Assembly (NCBI GenBank): GCA_035288225.1
Contig: DATEAT010000068.1
Location: 1-26,387 of the forward strand
Reading direction: 5' to 3'
Length of the DNA: 26,387 nt
Source of the DNA: RBG-16-64-43 sp035288225
Lineage (GTDB): Bacteria > Chloroflexota > Anaerolineae > Anaerolineales > RBG-16-64-43
Position numbers and translations under genes: made by a program. The notes under the pieces are model-generated. The model saw nothing but the letters and a program-made list of their open reading frames with translations, made no database searches and was not told the origin of the DNA. This document shows positions 23,766 to 26,387 of this stretch, piece by piece. Position 1 is the stretch's first letter. Every line of letters starts with the position of its first letter.

Positions 23766-25093
23766 ACCCGGCGGCCGGCTTGGCGTACGCCTGTAATGCG
23801 CGTGTGCTCGGGCCTGCAGCGCTGCGCGCCGCACGCCTGTACGCCGAGCGGCAGGCGCGCGGCGGGGCGGGCCGGTCGCCGCATCTCGCGCCCCCGCTGC
23901 GCATCGCGCCGCGCTGCAAGGAGATGGTCGCGCGCCACTGGCTGGAGGGCCGACATGCACAGGGCGTGCGCAAGGTGGCCTGGGTCACCTCCGGCGCTCC
24001 GGTGGAATTCCTCACCGCCCTGGGTTTCTACCTGCTCTATCCTGAGAACCATGCAGCCATCTGCGGCACCGCGCGTGTCGCGGTGGACCTCGCCACCGCG
24101 GCGGAAGAGGCCGGCTACTCACGCGACTTGTGCTCCTATGTGCGCACCGACCTGGGCAGCCTGTTCTCGGGGCGCACGCCGGTGGGTCGCTTGCCTCGGC
24201 CGGACCTGCTCCTCGCGTGCACCAACATCTGTCAAACGGTGCTCTTCTGGTACCGAGTCCTCGCCGAGCATTTTGGCGTCCCCCTCGTGATCGTTGACAC
24301 GCCCTTCGTCTACGGGGAGGAGGCTCCGCCCCACGCGCTGCAGTATGTCGGGACTCAGATTGACGAGGCGGTTGCCGTCGCCGAGAAGGTGGCGGGGCGC
24401 GCGCTCAGCGCGCAATCGTTCGAGCGCGTCGCCACTCGCAGCCGCCGCGCCACTGAGCTCTGGCTGGAGATTCTGCAGCGCAACCGGCATATGCCGGCTC
24501 CCATATCAGCCTTCGACCAGTTCGTTCTGATGGCACCCATTGTCGAATTGCGCGGTCAGGCCGCCACGGTCGATTTGTACGCCGCAATGTTGCGCGAGGT
24601 GGATGAACGCATCCGGCGCGGCATGGCGAGTGTGCGCGAGGAGAAGTACCGCGTGTTGTGGGATAACCTGCCGATTTGGTATCGGCTGCGAGCGGTGGCT
24701 GAACTCCTGGCTGAGAGACGGATCGCCGTCGTCGCCTCAACCTACACCAACGCGTGGGGTGAACTGGCGCCCTACCTCGACCCGGCCAGGCCGCGCGAGT
24801 CGATGATCCGGGCCTACACCTACCCGATACTCAACCGCGGCACAGGGCATAAGCTGCACATCATGCAGGGCATGATTGACGACTATCACCTGGACGGCGT
24901 CATCCTGCATTCCGATCGCTCGTGCAAGCCGTACTCTCTCGGCCAGATGGACCAGCGCGAACGGTTGTCCGGCAGCCTGAAGCGGCCGGCGCTGCTGCTC
25001 GAGGCCGATCACAACGACATGCGTTGCTACGCGGATGAACAGGCCGCTACGCGGCTGGCGGCGTTTGCCGAGATGCTGGAGGCACAACGGTGA
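23762..25093 (+). CDS. 2-Hydroxyacyl-CoA dehydratase/benzoyl-CoA reductase-like subunit (HgdA/BcrB type)
   Basis: 443 residues; ATG 23762 overlaps the previous stop (ATGA). It is a paralogue of the first subunit: 'KVAWVTSGAPVEFLTALGFY' begins the fold, C124 ('RDLCSYVRTDLG') and C153/C157 ('LLACTNICQTVLFWY') are likely cluster ligands, and the C-terminal 'HSDRSCKPYSLGQMDQRE' (C388) with 'LEADHNDMRCY' matches the conserved end of the family. In known enzymes the two subunits form a heterodimer with an active-site cluster in one or both. Both subunits here keep cysteines, so two clusters are possible. The GTGA overlap with the activator gene argues for fixed stoichiometric expression. Confidence 0.9.
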   Translation: MNPAAGLAYACNARVLGPAALRAARLYAERQARGGAGRSPHLAPPLRIAPRCKEMVARHWLEGRHAQGVRKVAWVTSGAPVEFLTALGFYLLYPENHAAICGTARVAVDLATAAEEAGYSRDLCSYVRTDLGSLFSGRTPVGRLPRPDLLLACTNICQTVLFWYRVLAEHFGVPLVIVDTPFVYGEEAPPHALQYVGTQIDEAVAVAEKVAGRALSAQSFERVATRSRRATELWLEILQRNRHMPAPISAFDQFVLMAPIVELRGQAATVDLYAAMLREVDERIRRGMASVREEKYRVLWDNLPIWYRLRAVAELLAERRIAVVASTYTNAWGELAPYLDPARPRESMIRAYTYPILNRGTGHKLHIMQGMIDDYHLDGVILHSDRSCKPYSLGQMDQRERLSGSLKRPALLLEADHNDMRCYADEQAATRLAAFAEMLEAQR

Positions 25094-25872
25094 CGGGCAT
25101 CAGTGCGCTGGGGATTGACGTCGGCTCGGCCACGGTCAAAGTTGTCGGTGTGGACGATGCAGGGGCTTTGTGCTGGGACGCGTTGGAACCCGCCCAGGCG
25201 CGTGCGGAGGTTCAGATCGCTCGCATGGTGGAGGATGCCCGCCGGGCGTGCGATACGCTGGGCGGCGGGAAGGTCGCGCTTATCGCCACGGGTTGTGGGC
25301 GAGGCCTCGTGCATCAGGCGGTTCGCGAAGTGACAGAAATCACCTGCCACGCGCGCGGCGTATTCCGCGAGGTGGGGCATGGAGGCACGCTGGTCGATGT
25401 CGGCGGACAGGACTCCAAGGTGATCGCCATCGACCCGGGCGGGGCGGTGACGGATTTTGCGATGAATGACAAGTGTGCAGCGGGTACTGGCCGGTTTCTC
25501 GAGAACGCCGCTCGCCACCTGGGCGTGCCGCTGGAGTCCCTCGGACGCGTTGCGCTCGAGGCGCGCGAAGAGGTGCGCATTTCGAGCACCTGTACGGTCT
25601 TTGCCGAGTCGGAGATCGTTTCGCTGCTGGCGCACGGAGTGGCCGTAGAGCCGATCGTACGGGGGATACACCGGGCACTGATCCTGCGTCTAGTGGCGAT
25701 GATTCGGTCGGTCGGGCTCGTTGCGCCGCTCATGCTCTCGGGCGGCGTGGTATGCAACCCGGCGATTAGCGACTTGCTGGCGGCGGAAACCGGTCAGAAG
25801 GTCGTACTGCCGCGCCACCCGCAACTCATGGGGGCCTACGGCGCGGCATTGATCGCGCTCGAGGCGCGGTGA
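25090..25872 (+). CDS. 2-Hydroxyacyl-CoA dehydratase activator ATPase (HgdC/BadF type)
   Basis: 260 residues, as in HgdC-type activators; GTG 25090 overlaps the previous stop. It is an ASKHA-fold ATPase: phosphate-1 loop 'GIDVGSATVKVVGVD', phosphate-2 'LVDVGGQDSKVIAID', adenosine motif 'LSGGVVCNP'. C129 ('NDKCAAGTGRFLE') and C168 ('ISSTCTVFAESE') are the two cysteines that, in the homodimer, hold one bridging [4Fe-4S] cluster. ATP hydrolysis drives a ferredoxin-level electron to very low potential for transfer to the dehydratase/reductase component. A single activator, not the BcrA/BcrD pair, favours a dehydratase or small-reductase system over a class I benzoyl-CoA reductase. Confidence 0.95.
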   Translation: MTGISALGIDVGSATVKVVGVDDAGALCWDALEPAQARAEVQIARMVEDARRACDTLGGGKVALIATGCGRGLVHQAVREVTEITCHARGVFREVGHGGTLVDVGGQDSKVIAIDPGGAVTDFAMNDKCAAGTGRFLENAARHLGVPLESLGRVALEAREEVRISSTCTVFAESEIVSLLAHGVAVEPIVRGIHRALILRLVAMIRSVGLVAPLMLSGGVVCNPAISDLLAAETGQKVVLPRHPQLMGAYGAALIALEAR

Positions 25873-26000
25873 CTTCACAGGCCAAGATCCTTCACCGCGG
25901 AGAACGCAAAGAGCGCGGAGAATCTCTCCTTCACACCCATTGAGCCGCCCCCTTCCTCATTTGAGGATCCTCCCGAATGCATGCTATGGGGTGTAGGTAT

Positions 26001-26168
26001 CTGGGAGTGGGGAGCCTCGCTCCCCACTCCCAGAGAAAAGAACCACCCCTCCCCATGCATGGGGAGCCTGCCCTGCAAAGGGGGGGCAGGGGGTGGGGTC
26101 AATCCACCTTGGGGTGCGCACAAGGACAGATCACTGGATTCCCGCTACGAACACGCGGGAATGACGAA
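26001..26168. repeat. Palindrome-rich intergenic repeat, copy 1
   Basis: About 168 bp containing a perfect 15-bp inverted repeat (CTGGGAGTGGGGAGC, 26001-26015, against 26019-26033, loop CTC), a perfect palindrome CTCCCCATGCATGGGGAG (26049-26066), a GC-rich block, and ATTCCCGC/GCGGGAAT (26138-26145 and 26155-26162). The core 26019-26108 recurs exactly 203 bp downstream with 5 mismatches in 90 bases. It may be a small non-autonomous element or a REP-like extragenic repeat. Confidence 0.85.
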
Positions 26169-26203
26169 CAACTGCCGATGCGCTCCGCAAGATGTGGGAG
26201 CAT

Positions 26204-26371
26204 GGAGAAGTGGAGAGTGAAGCTCCCCACTTCCAGAGAAAAGAACCATCCCTCCCCATGCATGGGGAGCCTGCCCTGCAAAGGGGGGGCAGGAGGTGGG
26301 GCCAACCCACCTCAAGGCATGCAGAGGAAGAGACCACCTGATTCCCGCTGCGAACCCGCGCGAATGACGAG
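26204..26371. repeat. Palindrome-rich intergenic repeat, copy 2
   Basis: This aligns to copy 1 without gaps at an offset of 203 bp. The 90-bp core (26222-26311) is about 94% identical, and the palindrome CTCCCCATGCATGGGGAG (26252-26269) is perfectly kept. The left hairpin has decayed (10 of 11 pairs near 26207-26231) and the right one has one mismatch (26341-26348 with 26358-26365). Conservation of the core against drift in the flanks suggests that the core is the mobile or functional part. Confidence 0.85.
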
Positions 26372-26387
26372 CTTCTCGTCGACCCGC

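Larger units (their letters stand above)
25873..26387. other. Gene-free tail with repeats
   Basis: Nothing here looks like a real gene. Frames on the minus strand that repeat 'PLQGRLPMHGEGWFFSL' come from the repeat itself. Near 25892-25925 the segment CGCGGAGAACGCAAAGAGCG resembles a widespread intergenic repeat type seen in many bacteria of this kind (from memory, unverified). The repeat pair at 26001-26371 is listed separately. Confidence 0.6.

Noticed and set aside
25875..26337. Minus-strand frames encoding 'PLQGRLPMHGEGWFFSL' twice
   Set aside because: They are translations of the intergenic repeat, present in both copies, without ribosome binding sites; not genes.
26001..26371. CRISPR array
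   Set aside because: Only two copies, 90-168 bp long and internally palindromic, with no regular short spacers and no cas genes.

Overview
The window is high-GC, densely packed bacterial DNA with short Shine-Dalgarno leaders, ATGA/GTGA gene overlaps and sigma70-type promoters. Several features together suggest a Chloroflexota (Anaerolineae-like) genome, probably anaerobic or microaerophilic: a Rab-like small GTPase beside a longin/roadblock-like partner, a DsrMK-like redox module, polyferredoxins, a 2-hydroxyacyl-CoA-dehydratase-type reductase and low-complexity intergenic repeats. The taxonomic call is inference from gene content only.

Layout. (1) 1-3092: an ArsR-type regulator cut by the window edge, then DsrE2-like, TusA-like, a NarI/DsrM-like membrane cytochrome b and a DsrK/HdrD-like iron-sulfur protein. 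This looks like one operon for handling persulfide sulfur and passing electrons to or from the quinone pool. (2) 3377-5290 (minus): a TPR lipoprotein, downstream of a Phe-Gly-Cys tRNA cluster that has a near-consensus promoter. (3) 6066-9683: greA with its own promoter and terminator, then lysS overlapping a carboxypeptidase Taq gene, closed by a terminator. (4) 9916-15444: a flippase-like membrane protein with an extra exported N-terminal domain, followed by a GH38 alpha-mannosidase. (5) 15598-18154 (minus): a Tat-type DUF362 protein, then a membrane polyferredoxin that joins NapH-like and NapG-like halves. (6) 18643-20313: a longin/roadblock-like protein and a Rab-like GTPase. (7) 20494-21765: an MFS transporter behind a structured leader. 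(8) 22051-22476 (minus): a small membrane protein. (9) 22665-25872: two 2-hydroxyacyl-CoA dehydratase/benzoyl-CoA reductase-like subunits and their ATPase activator, with overlapping ends. (10) 25873-26387: no gene, but a 168-bp palindrome-rich element repeated exactly 203 bp apart.

The strongest candidates for undescribed biology are the DsrE2-TusA-DsrMK-like operon (a DsrMK-type module with sulfur carriers in the place of DsrC and no DsrJOP), the NapH-NapG-like fusion wired to an exported DUF362 protein, the longin-like/Rab-like GTPase pair, and the compact dehydratase-type operon without any CoA-transferase. All function calls come from reading motifs by eye; no database search was run.
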